64,000 bases of DNA from Enterobacteriaceae bacterium 4M9. GTDB lineage: Bacteria > Pseudomonadota > Gammaproteobacteria > Enterobacterales > Enterobacteriaceae. Both the position numbers and the translations under genes were made by a program. This document shows, piece after piece, positions 1-8,344 of the stretch (positions are counted from its first letter, which is position 1; each line of letters opens with the position of its first letter). The stretch is taken from assembly GCA_010092695.1 (NCBI GenBank), contig JAADJJ010000001.1, forward strand, positions 2,666,001 to 2,730,000, written 5' to 3'. Below the pieces are notes generated by a model. The model worked only from the letters and a program-made list of their open reading frames with translations. It had not been told where the DNA came from and searched no databases.

Positions 1-341
1 GGCAAATCGCGCCCCAGCACCAGCGCAATTTCGGCCTCAATTCGCGGCTGTAGAACCGCGCTAAACGGTAGCGTGGCGTTATCGCCATAACACATGTCGG
101 CAAACAGCGTGCCGAAGTCCGGCTGGTCAACGCCAAGCTGCTGCTGCACTTTCGGGTGCGTCAGCCCCACTTTGCGGCCCACTACCCGCCGCCCGTGCTC
201 AACGCCGTACTGCACGTTAATACGCTGTATTGCATAAGCATCATCAGCGCTGATGCCCGCCTCGCGCAGCGGTTCAATGGTTTTACGCTGGCTTTGCGCC
301 AGGCGCAGCTGTGCGGCCAGCTGTTGCAGTTTCTCTGTCAC
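1..341 (-). CDS. mhpD: 2-keto-4-pentenoate hydratase MhpD (5' part, runs off the window)
   Basis: MhpD hydrates 2-hydroxypenta-2,4-dienoate to 4-hydroxy-2-oxopentanoate, the step after MhpC in 3-phenylpropionate catabolism. Only the first 113 codons are here; the gene continues past the left edge. The reading begins at a GTG codon (plus-strand CAC at 339-341), 13 bases after the mhpC stop. It gives MTEKLQQLAAQLRLAQS followed by the family's GRKVGLTHPKVQQQLGV and QPRIEAEIALVLGRDLP stretches. A purine-rich GGAGACC lies upstream. The GTG start is inferred from frame and spacing because there is no in-frame ATG. It is the fourth gene of the mhpABCD operon. Confidence 0.9.
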   Translation of the reverse strand, partial: MTEKLQQLAAQLRLAQSQRKTIEPLREAGISADDAYAIQRINVQYGVEHGRRVVGRKVGLTHPKVQQQLGVDQPDFGTLFADMCYGDNATLPFSAVLQPRIEAEIALVLGRDL

Positions 342-354
342 TTTTCGGTCTCCA

Positions 355-1215
355 TTAACGGGCGAGGAATTCCAGCACCAGGCGGTTGAAACTCTCGGCG
401 TGCTCCCACTGCGCCCAGTGGCCGCAGTCGCGGTAAATGTGAAGCTCTGAGCCAGTAATTCCTGCCAGCAGGCGCAGCCCGGTGTCCATGGGCACAAAAC
501 GGTCGTTACGCCCCCAGACAATAAGCGTTGGCGCGCGGATTTCACCCAGTCGTGCGCCGTAGTCCGGGAATTGCTTCGGATTCAGTTCACTGCTTTTGAC
601 GAAGTTAGCCAGATGGTCACGACGCTCCAGCATGTTCTCAAGACGCGTACGAAACAGCGCCTCGCTGAGTGCGGAAGTATCGGCGACAAAAATCTCCATC
701 ATTTGCTGAAGGTTTTCGAGCGTCGGCTCGCGGTAGAGCTTTTGCAGGCGCTTTATGCCCTCGGAAGGCATCGGTGTGAAGGTACTCATGCCGCCGGTAC
801 CGCCGCCCATCAGCACCAGGCATCCCACGCGCTCCGGGAAACACAGCGTAAAAGCCACCGCACTGTGGCCGCCCATGGAGTTACCTAACAGGTGCACGCG
901 GTCAAGCGCCAGCGTATCGACCAGCTGTTTTAAAATCCGTGCGTTGAGGTCGGAACGCGAGCTGTCGCAGACGATGGAATCGCTTTTGCCCCAACCCGGA
1001 CAGTCCAGCAGGATAACGCGATAGCCTGCGGCCACCAGCGGGTCGATATTGCGGCTAAAGTTTGCCCAGCCCGTCGCCCCAGGTCCGGAGCCATGCAGCA
1101 TGATGACCGTTTGCGTGCCGCTACCGCAGTCGTTGTAGTGAATACGCAGTCGCTGGCCGCCTTCTTCGGCGTGGAAAAAACGGCTGGTTGCCGCTTCAGT
1201 GTGAGTTGTGCTCAT
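355..1215 (-). CDS. mhpC: 2-hydroxy-6-ketonona-2,4-dienedioate hydrolase MhpC
   Basis: Alpha/beta hydrolase that cleaves the carbon-carbon bond of the meta-cleavage product made by MhpB, giving 2-hydroxypentadienoate and succinate. The protein has 286 residues against 288 in E. coli. The nucleophile Ser113 lies in GNSMGG, the acid Asp238 in WGRNDRF and the base His266 in DCGHWAQWE. The oxyanion-hole segment HGSGPG is near residue 41. I chose the internal ATG at 1215 because it has AAGGAG 6 bases upstream and overlaps the mhpB stop as ATGA, which suggests translational coupling. The longer frame upstream has no such site. Confidence 0.95.
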   Translation of the reverse strand: MSTTHTEAATSRFFHAEEGGQRLRIHYNDCGSGTQTVIMLHGSGPGATGWANFSRNIDPLVAAGYRVILLDCPGWGKSDSIVCDSSRSDLNARILKQLVDTLALDRVHLLGNSMGGHSAVAFTLCFPERVGCLVLMGGGTGGMSTFTPMPSEGIKRLQKLYREPTLENLQQMMEIFVADTSALSEALFRTRLENMLERRDHLANFVKSSELNPKQFPDYGARLGEIRAPTLIVWGRNDRFVPMDTGLRLLAGITGSELHIYRDCGHWAQWEHAESFNRLVLEFLAR

Positions 1216-2180
1216 AAATGGCTCCTTGCAGATGAAGATGAAACGGGGGCGGCGCTGATGGAGCCGAAACCGGCAATCCATTCGGGAATTTCCCGGTAGT
1301 AGCGCCCCTGAGTGTGATAGTCACCAAAGGCCGACAGCGCGGCGAACGCAGCGACCCAGGTTTTAATTTCGTGCGTGGATTTCCCGGCACGCTGTGACAG
1401 TTCGGCATTGGGCATAGCGTCAAGCGCACTCAGCTTCCCGTCGCTCAACACATCGAGAAAGTAGTTATCCCACTCTGGATTGAGCGGATGCAGGCTGCTC
1501 TGGTCTTCAACAAAGCGTTTTGCGGCGTTGATAACCCGGCGGGTACGTAGCTCGCGCTCGTCCGGTGGCAGCGTTTTACCACTGCCCAGCAGACGCTCGC
1601 GCAGGTGAGCATCTGCGCTGGCAAGCTCCGGTACTGGCGGCTGATGTGAAAGGCCGCCGGAGCCGAGAAACAGCACGCGTTTATTCAGCCCACGGGTAAA
1701 ACGCCCTACGGCTTCACCCAACAAGCGCGTGCGCTGAAAGCCCGGCAGCGGCGGCGCTACGGCGTTAATAAACACTGGCAGCACCGGGCAGCGGTCAAGC
1801 CCACCCAACAGAAACTCCAGCGGCTGGGCAAAACCGTGATCGACCTGCATGCACCACGACACCGCCAGATCGATGCCCTGCTCCATCACCGCCGCTGCAC
1901 AGGTCTCAGCTAACGCTTCAGGCACCGGCAGCTCGCCTGCGGCGCTGGCGAAATCACCAATGGCATGTGCACCCACCCCCAGGCAAAACGGCGGCATCAC
2001 ATCGCAAAAGAAACCGTTGTAATGATCGGGCGCAAACAGCACCACAAGCTCCGGCGCGAAGGCGCGAATACGCTCGCGTGCGGCCGCGATGGCCGCGTTA
2101 ACCTCAGCCAGTACCGCTGGCGCCGGGTCGTTAAAGCCAATCAACGGCGTGTGTGAAAGGCAGTGTAGATACGCGTTCAT
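1212..2180 (-). CDS. mhpB: 2,3-dihydroxyphenylpropionate 1,2-dioxygenase MhpB
   Basis: Extradiol ring-cleavage dioxygenase (class III, LigB-like) that opens 2,3-dihydroxyphenylpropionate and 2,3-dihydroxycinnamate using Fe(II). Family landmarks are the N-terminal MNAYLHCLSHTPL, the FAPDHYNGFF metal-site segment, and the catalytic histidines in QVDHGFAQPL and GSGGLSHQPP. At 322 residues it is about eight longer than the E. coli enzyme, owing to a Ser/Ala-rich C-terminal tail. Its start overlaps the mhpA stop by one base (TGATG) and its stop overlaps the mhpC start, so mhpA, mhpB and mhpC form one coupled translation unit. Confidence 0.95.
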   Translation of the reverse strand: MNAYLHCLSHTPLIGFNDPAPAVLAEVNAAIAAARERIRAFAPELVVLFAPDHYNGFFCDVMPPFCLGVGAHAIGDFASAAGELPVPEALAETCAAAVMEQGIDLAVSWCMQVDHGFAQPLEFLLGGLDRCPVLPVFINAVAPPLPGFQRTRLLGEAVGRFTRGLNKRVLFLGSGGLSHQPPVPELASADAHLRERLLGSGKTLPPDERELRTRRVINAAKRFVEDQSSLHPLNPEWDNYFLDVLSDGKLSALDAMPNAELSQRAGKSTHEIKTWVAAFAALSAFGDYHTQGRYYREIPEWIAGFGSISAAPVSSSSARSHL

Positions 2181-3829
2181 CAGGCCACCTTTTCGATATC
2201 GGCTGTGGTGCAGGGGATAAGCGTCAGCGCCTGTTCGAGTGCATCAAGCGTGGCGCCCAGCGTCTGGGGAATAGCGGTTGCGCCAACAAAGCGGTCCGGG
2301 CGCAGCACCACAATGGAATGCGGCTGCCCGGCAAACCAGGTGCGCAGCCGGTTCTGGCTATCACTAAGCCAGATAACGTCGCCAGCAGGCGTGTTTTGCG
2401 GCAGTTGTACCTCCGGCACCACGCGGATAAACACGGCGCCCAGCGCACGCCAGCGCTCACGCTGAACCTCACTCAGCCCCCACTGCGGGTTGCTGCCCCA
2501 GGCGATAATGGCAAAATTCGCACCGATCCAGTCGTCAAGCAGTCCGCAGCGCCCGGTAGCGTCTTTTACCGGCGGCTGGATAAACATGCGCCCCACCGCA
2601 GGCGTTCCACCCGCCAGCAGCGCGCCACGGCGATACTGCGGCATAGGTTTAAAACGCATTTCCAGCAGATAGCGCTTCACGGGCGGCAGCGCGTTCAGCG
2701 TCCAGCTTAGGGCGTCTCGCAGCGCACCCTGCCAGCGGTAACGCGGTGCCAGCACGTTGCCTGCCGTCACGGACAGGTCAATCATGGCTTTAGCATGGGC
2801 GCGCCGCTCCTGCTCGTAGCTGTCCAGCAGCGCCTCACCCGCCTGACCTTTGACAACCAACGCCAGTTTCCAGGCCAGGTTGGCGGCATCACGCATGCCG
2901 CTGTTGTAACCCTGCCCCTGCCACACCGGCATGATGTGCGCGGCATCACCCGCCAGCAAAATTCGACCTTCACGAAAACGTCCGGCAATGCGGGCGTTAT
3001 GGGTATAAACCCGCTGGCGCACCAGTTCGACGCGCTCAGGGTCCGGCAGCGCCTTCGCCAGCAGTCGGTGCAGGTTCTCCGGGCGGCTCAGTTCTTCTTC
3101 GGTTTCACCGGGCATCACCATAAATTCAAAGCGACGCACCGCGTGCGGCAGCGCAGCCGACACCCACGGACGCACCGGGTCGCAGCACATATAAACGTGT
3201 GGCGTACTAAGCGGATCGTTGGCGATATCAATCACTATCCACTTATTGGGCGCCGTTTTGCCCTCAAAGGAGATGCCGAGCGTGCGGCGCACAAAGCTGT
3301 TGCCGCCGTCGCAGGCAACCAGCCAGCGGGCGCGCACCCGCTCCGTGCGGTTGCCTGGCGCATTAAGCGTAAGTTCCGCGCCGTTCGCGTTTTGTGAAAC
3401 AGCGGTTACCTCGCGCGAAAACAGGGGGCGCACGCAGGCAAAGCGCGCCAGCCCGTCGCACAGCACCGCATCCACCTGCGGTTGAATAAACGCGTTGCGT
3501 CGCGACCAGCCGAATTCGTCCGTCATCGGCTGAATATCGGCAAAACAGCGCCCTTTCGGGGTTAAAAAGCGCATCGCGTGCCAGGGCGTGGTATGCGGTA
3601 GCACTTTGTCAATCAACCCGACCGACTGAATGGCGCGCAGTGATTCATCGTCAATGCCAATAGCACGCGGGTAATCAATCAGCTGCTCGCCTTTTTCAAT
3701 TAACAACGTGCGTATGCCTGCCTGACCGAGCTGGTTGGCCATCATTAGCCCAACCGGACCTGCGCCCAGTATGGCAACTTCGGTGTCGTACTCTTCTGCT
3801 GCCGCTGTGGGCAACACTGTGCTTGTCAT
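2180..3829 (-). CDS. mhpA: 3-(3-hydroxyphenyl)propionate hydroxylase MhpA
   Basis: FAD-dependent aromatic monooxygenase that adds the second ring hydroxyl to 3-hydroxyphenylpropionate using NADH and oxygen, the entry step of the mhp pathway. It has 549 residues (E. coli 554). The Rossmann motif GAGPVGLMMANQLG lies at about residues 22-35. The second FAD motif RILLAGDAAHIMPVWQGQG is followed by the GMRDAANLAWKLA helix typical of UbiH/PheA-type hydroxylases. AAGGAG lies 7 bases upstream of the ATG. It is the first gene of the operon, divergent from mhpR across a 305-bp gap. Confidence 0.95.
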   Translation of the reverse strand: MTSTVLPTAAAEEYDTEVAILGAGPVGLMMANQLGQAGIRTLLIEKGEQLIDYPRAIGIDDESLRAIQSVGLIDKVLPHTTPWHAMRFLTPKGRCFADIQPMTDEFGWSRRNAFIQPQVDAVLCDGLARFACVRPLFSREVTAVSQNANGAELTLNAPGNRTERVRARWLVACDGGNSFVRRTLGISFEGKTAPNKWIVIDIANDPLSTPHVYMCCDPVRPWVSAALPHAVRRFEFMVMPGETEEELSRPENLHRLLAKALPDPERVELVRQRVYTHNARIAGRFREGRILLAGDAAHIMPVWQGQGYNSGMRDAANLAWKLALVVKGQAGEALLDSYEQERRAHAKAMIDLSVTAGNVLAPRYRWQGALRDALSWTLNALPPVKRYLLEMRFKPMPQYRRGALLAGGTPAVGRMFIQPPVKDATGRCGLLDDWIGANFAIIAWGSNPQWGLSEVQRERWRALGAVFIRVVPEVQLPQNTPAGDVIWLSDSQNRLRTWFAGQPHSIVVLRPDRFVGATAIPQTLGATLDALEQALTLIPCTTADIEKVA

Positions 3830-4134
3830 CTCGCCGTCTCCTTTTTATGCCCGCCGTTTTTCGGCAAAGGGCGCCCCTCTCCCGAACAGGAAGAAATAAG
3901 CAATTGCGATTACGCGCGTCAGCGTGACGCTACGTGGTTAACGATGGCAGCACCGTATGGCGGGAATTCGCGGTGAGCGCGATGCAATGCGGTGCAGGGT
4001 CAGAGTTTTCATATTTGTTGGTTTTATGTTAATTATTTTTAGCGCCAGCGTTGCATCAGGGCAATGAAAAACTACCGCGACGTGCACCAGGTGCACAGGG
4101 TTGATTTATCAGTACTTTCATAAGGTTAAGTGAC
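3830..4134. promoter_or_regulatory. Divergent mhpA / mhpR promoter region
   Basis: This 305-bp gap separates the two divergent start codons and holds no gene. Its right third carries the MhpR-type palindrome listed separately; the AT-rich patch at 4015-4045 is a plausible place for promoter elements. In E. coli the mhpA promoter also needs CRP, but I could not find a convincing TGTGA-N6-TCACA site by eye. Confidence 0.6.
4082..4096. promoter_or_regulatory. MhpR operator
   Basis: GTGCACCAGGTGCAC is a perfect 15-base palindrome (7 + 1 + 7), 38 bases before the mhpR ATG and about 250 bases before mhpA. From memory, the E. coli MhpR operator has the same GTGCACC half-site. Binding is inferred from that match and from its place between mhpR and mhpA. 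Confidence 0.8.
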
Positions 4135-4926
4135 ATGGATCACAGTTCTGATTACAAGCATGTACGCGGTCTGACGCGCGGCCTGCTGTTGCTCAATATA
4201 CTCAACCGGCTTGATGGCGGCGCCAGCGTGGGTGAACTGGCACAGCTGTCCGGGCTGCACCGCACCACGGTGCGCCGCCTGCTGGAAACGCTGGCCCACG
4301 AAGGCTACGTCTCACGCAGCCCCTCTGACGACAGCTTTCGCCTGGCGCTGAAAGTACGTGAACTGAGTGAAGGCTTTCGCGACGAGCAGTGGGTATCGGC
4401 GCTGGCCGCCCCGCTGCTGGGTGAGTTGATGCGTGAAGTGGTATGGCCGACCGATATCACCACTATGGATGTGGATGCCATGGTGGTGCGCGAAACCACC
4501 CACCGCTTCAGCCGCCTGTCGTTTCACCGCTCCATGGTGGGCCGCCGCCTGCCTATGTTGCAAACGGCCTCCGGGCGCACCTGGCTTGCCCACTGCCCTG
4601 ATAACGAGCGCACACAAATTGTGGACATGCTGGCGCAGCGCGAAGGTAGCGACTATCAACTCGCCCGCGAGCCAGCGCAGCTGGCCGCACTGCTGCGCCG
4701 GGTGCGACAAAACGGCTATGGGGAAAACTATCGCGGCTGGGGCCAGGAGGCCCGGATTGCCTCTATTGCCGTACCGCTGACGAACGACACACGCATCGTC
4801 GGCTGCCTGAACCTGGTGTGGATTGCCAGCGCGATGAGCGTAGAACAGGCAGCGGCCCGCCACCTGAGTGCACTGCAACGGGTCGCCGCACAGATAGGTC
4901 AGCGCATTAGCGGCACGGTGTTTTGA
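4135..4926 (+). CDS. mhpR: IclR-family activator MhpR
   Basis: IclR-family transcriptional activator of the mhp operon that responds to 3-hydroxyphenylpropionate. The 263-residue protein has an N-terminal winged helix-turn-helix (GLLLLNILNRLDGGASVGELAQLSG then HRTTVRRLLETLAHEGYV, residues ~16-62). A C-terminal IclR effector domain follows, seen as RSMVGRRLPMLQTASGR near residue 130 and SIAVPLTNDTRIVGCLNLVW near residue 220. It is divergent from mhpA, as in E. coli, with the operator just upstream. The ATG is preceded by a moderate TAAGG at 4122-4126. The function call rests on family and context. Confidence 0.92.
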   Translation: MDHSSDYKHVRGLTRGLLLLNILNRLDGGASVGELAQLSGLHRTTVRRLLETLAHEGYVSRSPSDDSFRLALKVRELSEGFRDEQWVSALAAPLLGELMREVVWPTDITTMDVDAMVVRETTHRFSRLSFHRSMVGRRLPMLQTASGRTWLAHCPDNERTQIVDMLAQREGSDYQLAREPAQLAALLRRVRQNGYGENYRGWGQEARIASIAVPLTNDTRIVGCLNLVWIASAMSVEQAAARHLSALQRVAAQIGQRISGTVF

Positions 4927-4957
4927 GAATAATCTTTCGCTCAAAAACGCGTTAAAA

Positions 4958-4973
4958 TGTGATTTATCGCACA
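4958..4973. promoter_or_regulatory. CRP-like dyad upstream of treF
   Basis: TGTGATTTATCGCACA matches the CRP pattern TGTGA-N6-TCACA with one mismatch in the right arm. It lies 98 bases before the treF ATG and just beyond the mhpR stop. Regulation by CRP is an inference; I know of no established CRP control of treF. Confidence 0.4.
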
Positions 4974-4979
4974 CTTTGT

Positions 4980-5035
4980 GCTTCGGAAATCGAAGCGAAT
5001 GTCTACCCTTATAGACAGGGACGGGCACAGCCCGT
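4980..5035 (+). promoter_or_regulatory. Three consecutive short hairpins before treF
   Basis: Three perfect stems stand in a row: GCTTCG/CGAAGC (4980-4996), GTCTA/TAGAC (5001-5016) and ACGGGC/GCCCGT (5021-5035). The treF ribosome-binding GGAGG is at 5055-5059. They may form a structured 5' leader or be dyads in the promoter; the transcription start is not known, so I cannot tell which. Confidence 0.4.
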
Positions 5036-5070
5036 ACTGAGATAAACGCAATCCGGAGGTTTTTATCGCT

Positions 5071-6723
5071 ATGCTCAACCAGAAACTCAATATCGCCAGT
5101 GAGCCAGAGTTCGGGATAGTTGAAGAACTTTTGTATGAGCGCGATCCCTGCGAGTTAAAACTGGATGAAATGATCGAGGCGGAGCCAGAGCCGGAGATGA
5201 TCGAAGGGCTGCCTGCTTCTGACGCACTAACGCCCGCAGACCGGTATCTCGAACTTTTTGAGCACGTGCAGTCAGCCCATATTTTTGCCGACAGCAAAAC
5301 CTTTCCTGACTGTGCACCCAAAACCGATCCGCTGGATATTCTGATTAGCTACCGCCGCACCCGCCGTCAGCCGGGTTTTGAGCTACGCCAGTTTGTTGAA
5401 GATAACTTCTGGATGCCGGAAACCCACGACAACGACTATATTTCCGATCCTGACAGTTCGCTTAAAGATCACATCGACAGTTTGTGGCCGGTGCTGACCC
5501 GCGAACCCCAGGATCACATTCCCTGGTCGTCGCTACTGGCGCTGCCACAAGCCTATATTGTGCCGGGCGGGCGCTTTAGCGAAACCTACTACTGGGATTC
5601 ATATTTCACCATGCTGGGGCTGGCAGAAAGCGGGCGCGAAGATTTAATGCGCTGCATGGCCGACAACTTTGCCTGGATGATTGAGAAATACGGCCATATC
5701 CCGAACGGTAACCGCACCTATTATCTGGGCCGCTCGCAGCCGCCGGTGTTTGCGCTGATGGTGGAACTGTTTGAAGAAGACGGTGTGCGTGGCGCACGGC
5801 GCTATCTCGACCATCTGCGCCAGGAGTACGCCTACTGGATGGATGGTGCGGAGTCGCTGCTGCTCAATCAGGCCTATCGCCACACGGTGCGTATGCCAGA
5901 TGGCTCCCTGCTTAACCGCTACTGGGACGATCGCGACACGCCGCGTGATGAAGCCTGGCGCGAGGATGTGGAAACCGCACGCCACTCCGGGCGACCGCCG
6001 AACGAAGTGTATCGCGATTTGCGCGCCGGGGCGGCCTCTGGCTGGGACTACTCTTCACGCTGGCTGCGTGATACTTCGCGCCTTGCGAGCATTCGCACCA
6101 CGCAGTTTATTCCGGTGGATCTCAACGCCTTTTTGTACAAGCTTGAGAGCACCATCTCCAACATTTCGGCACTCAAAGGCGATAAATACGGACAAGAGTT
6201 GTTTCGCCATAAAGCTCGCGCACGCCGCGATGCCATGACGCGCTACCTGTGGGACGCCGAAAACGGCTGCTATCGCGACTATGACTGGCGGCGCGAGGAA
6301 ATGGGACTGTTTTCTGCTGCCAGCCTTGTCCCGCTGTATGTGGAACTCACCACTCACGAGCAGGCAGCCCAGGTGGCAGAGGCAGCGCGCACGCGTCTGC
6401 TAAGCCCCGGTGGCATTCTGGCAACCGAGTATGAAACCGGTGAGCAGTGGGATAAACCCAATGGCTGGGCGCCGCTACAGTGGATGGCGATTCAGGGGCT
6501 TAAGCGCTACGGCATGGATGAACTGGGCGATGACATTGCCCACCGCTGGCTCAATACTGTCAATCAGGTCTACCAGAAGCAGCATAAACTGGTCGAGAAA
6601 TACCATATTGCGGGCAATACGGCCGATGAAGGCGGCGGCGGCGAATACCCGCTTCAGGACGGCTTTGGCTGGACTAACGGCGTGGTCAGGCGCTTGATTG
6701 CGCTCTACGGCGAACCGCAATGA
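5071..6723 (+). CDS. treF: Cytoplasmic trehalase TreF
   Basis: Glycoside hydrolase family 37 enzyme that hydrolyses trehalose to two glucose molecules in the cytoplasm. The length of 550 residues matches E. coli TreF (549), and there is no signal peptide, unlike periplasmic TreA. Both trehalase signatures are present: PGGRFSETYYWDSY near residue 165 and QWDKPNGWAPLQW near residue 460. The glycine-rich ADEGGGGEYPLQDGFGWTNGV lies near the C-terminus. The acidic N-terminal ~50 residues are characteristic of TreF. GGAGG precedes the ATG by 11 bases. A rho-independent terminator follows, so it is probably monocistronic. Confidence 0.97.
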   Translation: MLNQKLNIASEPEFGIVEELLYERDPCELKLDEMIEAEPEPEMIEGLPASDALTPADRYLELFEHVQSAHIFADSKTFPDCAPKTDPLDILISYRRTRRQPGFELRQFVEDNFWMPETHDNDYISDPDSSLKDHIDSLWPVLTREPQDHIPWSSLLALPQAYIVPGGRFSETYYWDSYFTMLGLAESGREDLMRCMADNFAWMIEKYGHIPNGNRTYYLGRSQPPVFALMVELFEEDGVRGARRYLDHLRQEYAYWMDGAESLLLNQAYRHTVRMPDGSLLNRYWDDRDTPRDEAWREDVETARHSGRPPNEVYRDLRAGAASGWDYSSRWLRDTSRLASIRTTQFIPVDLNAFLYKLESTISNISALKGDKYGQELFRHKARARRDAMTRYLWDAENGCYRDYDWRREEMGLFSAASLVPLYVELTTHEQAAQVAEAARTRLLSPGGILATEYETGEQWDKPNGWAPLQWMAIQGLKRYGMDELGDDIAHRWLNTVNQVYQKQHKLVEKYHIAGNTADEGGGGEYPLQDGFGWTNGVVRRLIALYGEPQ

Positions 6724-6725
6724 AT

Positions 6726-6751
6726 AAAGGGGACCTTAGCGTCCCCTTTTT
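6726..6751 (+). terminator. treF terminator
   Basis: AAAGGGGAC and GTCCCCTTT form a perfect 9-bp stem with a 6-base loop, ending in a run of T, three bases after the treF stop. Confidence 0.9.
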
Positions 6752-6863
6752 AATGACAGCGATGAGGGGCTGGTCATGACAGGCCTGGTGCAACGTGCTG
6801 GTGACTGAGTAGGCTCACGCCCTGCGGGATGCATTGTCACAACGCACTGCCTGGCCGTGTTAA

Positions 6864-7103
6864 TTATTCCCAGCCCAGTTTCTGATATGATTTTTTATCC
6901 TGCTCTGGAAAGTCTGTTTGATACTCGCCCCAGTGACGAAACGCGTAGTACTGCGTCATTGCATTAAAATGAGAGTCTGACTCACAGGTCCAAATTAATC
7001 GATAACCTGGCTCCAGCAACTGACGGGCTGCATCTCCTTGTGGGCCAGCCAGGCAAAATAAATCCAGCCCATCTTCATTTGTCCATAGCTCATGCATCAT
7101 CAT
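6864..7103 (-). CDS. Small hypothetical protein (79 aa)
   Basis: I do not recognise this 79-residue protein. It is acidic and rich in aromatic residues (ELWTNEDGLDLFCLAGPQG near the start; YYAFRHWGEYQTDFPEQ near the end). It has no signal peptide or transmembrane segment. Three ATG codons stand in a row at the 5' end behind a weak GAG, so the exact start is uncertain. Composition like a real soluble protein and the lack of a competing frame support it being a gene. Its neighbour ymjA is transcribed in the same direction after a 104-bp gap, so they may or may not be co-transcribed. Confidence 0.6.
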   Translation of the reverse strand: MMMHELWTNEDGLDLFCLAGPQGDAARQLLEPGYRLIWTCESDSHFNAMTQYYAFRHWGEYQTDFPEQDKKSYQKLGWE

Positions 7104-7207
7104 TTATGCTCAACGCTGCCGCGAGTCGGTTTCCATTTAGCCTATGGCACCCGCTGCCTGCGCAGACAGCGTTTTGCGGCAACGGGGAAATCACAGGCTA
7201 ATACCCG

Positions 7208-7453
7208 TTACTCATTTCCCCATTGATTGAGGAAGTTGGCTATCTCATCAATCCGGCTTTCATCGAGTCCGGCTACAACCGCCATCTCGCCTTGCGCTTC
7301 TTCGCTGATTTCTTCGTTATTCATCAAACGCGCCAGCAGCAGCTGAAAATAGTGCGCCACAGCGTCGCGCTCTGACTCGCTGACCGGTTTTGCTGCTTCG
7401 GTCGAGTACTCATCGGCAATGTCGTAATATTTAAGCGCTATCTCGTTGTTCAT
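7208..7453 (-). CDS. ymjA: DUF2543 family protein YmjA
   Basis: An 81-residue acidic, helical protein matching E. coli YmjA (81 aa, DUF2543) as I recall it: N-terminal MNNEIALKYYDIADEY, central HYFQLLLARLMNNEEISEE and C-terminal RIDEIANFLNQWGNE. Its function is unknown. I took the ATG at 7453 rather than an earlier in-frame start at 7480, because AGAGGA lies 6 bases before it and the family begins there. The length then equals the E. coli protein. Confidence 0.85.
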   Translation of the reverse strand: MNNEIALKYYDIADEYSTEAAKPVSESERDAVAHYFQLLLARLMNNEEISEEAQGEMAVVAGLDESRIDEIANFLNQWGNE

Positions 7454-7627
7454 AGGTCGTCCTCTGGCAATGTTGGTCAATGCCGGTCACAGCCAGCATC
7501 ATTTTGCCCGAATAATAGCATTCTTACTCGCGGTCCTGTCATCCCGGTCTCGCACTCAACAGCGCCAGATTCGTCAGCAGGCCCAAAATTGGTTATTATC
7601 CGCTCCCCCTTCACCGCTGGCAGCCCG

Positions 7628-8326
7628 ATGTCGACAATTATTGATACCTTCATTGCCCCGCCGTGCTATGAGCAGATTGAGATTCTCTATCAGGATCCGC
7701 ACCTGGCGCTTATCAACAAACCCAGTGGGCTGCTGAGTTTGTCGGGCAAAAATCCGCAAAATATTGATTCGGTGCATCACCGGCTGGTGCAGATCTTTCC
7801 CGGCTGTACCCTGGTTCACCGTCTTGATTTTGGCACGTCCGGGTTGATGGTAATTGCCCGCAATAAGGCAATCAATGCCGCGCTGTGCCAGCAGTTCAGC
7901 CAGCGCAGCGTGACGAAGGTATACAGCGCCCTGCTCTGTGGGCATCTGAAGGAAAATGAAGGTGTGATAGAGGCGGCGATTGCCAGCGACCCGGCCCTGT
8001 TCCCGCTGATGTCAATTTGCGCCGTCCAGGGCAAACCTGCTCGCTCGCGCTATGAGGTCATTGAACGTTTTTATCATGAGCCGCGAGACGCCGAGCGGCT
8101 CGCGCTGACACAGGTACGGTTGATGCCGCAGACCGGGCGCACCCACCAGCTGCGTATTCACTGCCAGTACCTGGGTCACCCTATCTGGGGATGTGATTTG
8201 TATGGCGGGCGACTGTTGCCAGGCACAGAACAGACGCCACGGTTGATGCTACACGCCAGCGAATTGCATTTTGTGCACCCCGTCAGTCACGAGCCGATTC
8301 ATGCCCGCCATGACAGCCCGTTCTGA
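7628..8326 (+). CDS. RluA-family RNA pseudouridine synthase
   Basis: Pseudouridine synthase of the RluA/RsuA fold, expected to isomerise uridine in rRNA or tRNA. The catalytic aspartate is in VHRLDFGTSGLMVIA near residue 62. The LINKPSGLLSL motif I lies near residue 30, and QTGRTHQLRIHCQYLGHPIWGC near residue 170 is the family's C-terminal signature. It is 232 residues long. It is not RluA itself: the N-terminus and several conserved blocks differ, so the target base is unknown. The ATG at 7628 was chosen over an upstream TTG at 7589; the Shine-Dalgarno is weak. It converges on yaiL. Confidence 0.85.
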   Translation: MSTIIDTFIAPPCYEQIEILYQDPHLALINKPSGLLSLSGKNPQNIDSVHHRLVQIFPGCTLVHRLDFGTSGLMVIARNKAINAALCQQFSQRSVTKVYSALLCGHLKENEGVIEAAIASDPALFPLMSICAVQGKPARSRYEVIERFYHEPRDAERLALTQVRLMPQTGRTHQLRIHCQYLGHPIWGCDLYGGRLLPGTEQTPRLMLHASELHFVHPVSHEPIHARHDSPF

Positions 8327-8344
8327 ACGCGCGGCAAACGGGTA

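Noticed and set aside
2153..3829. Several long plus-strand frames opposite mhpA and other GC-rich genes
   Set aside because: They are antisense shadows caused by GC-rich codon use, with no matching families or start signals.
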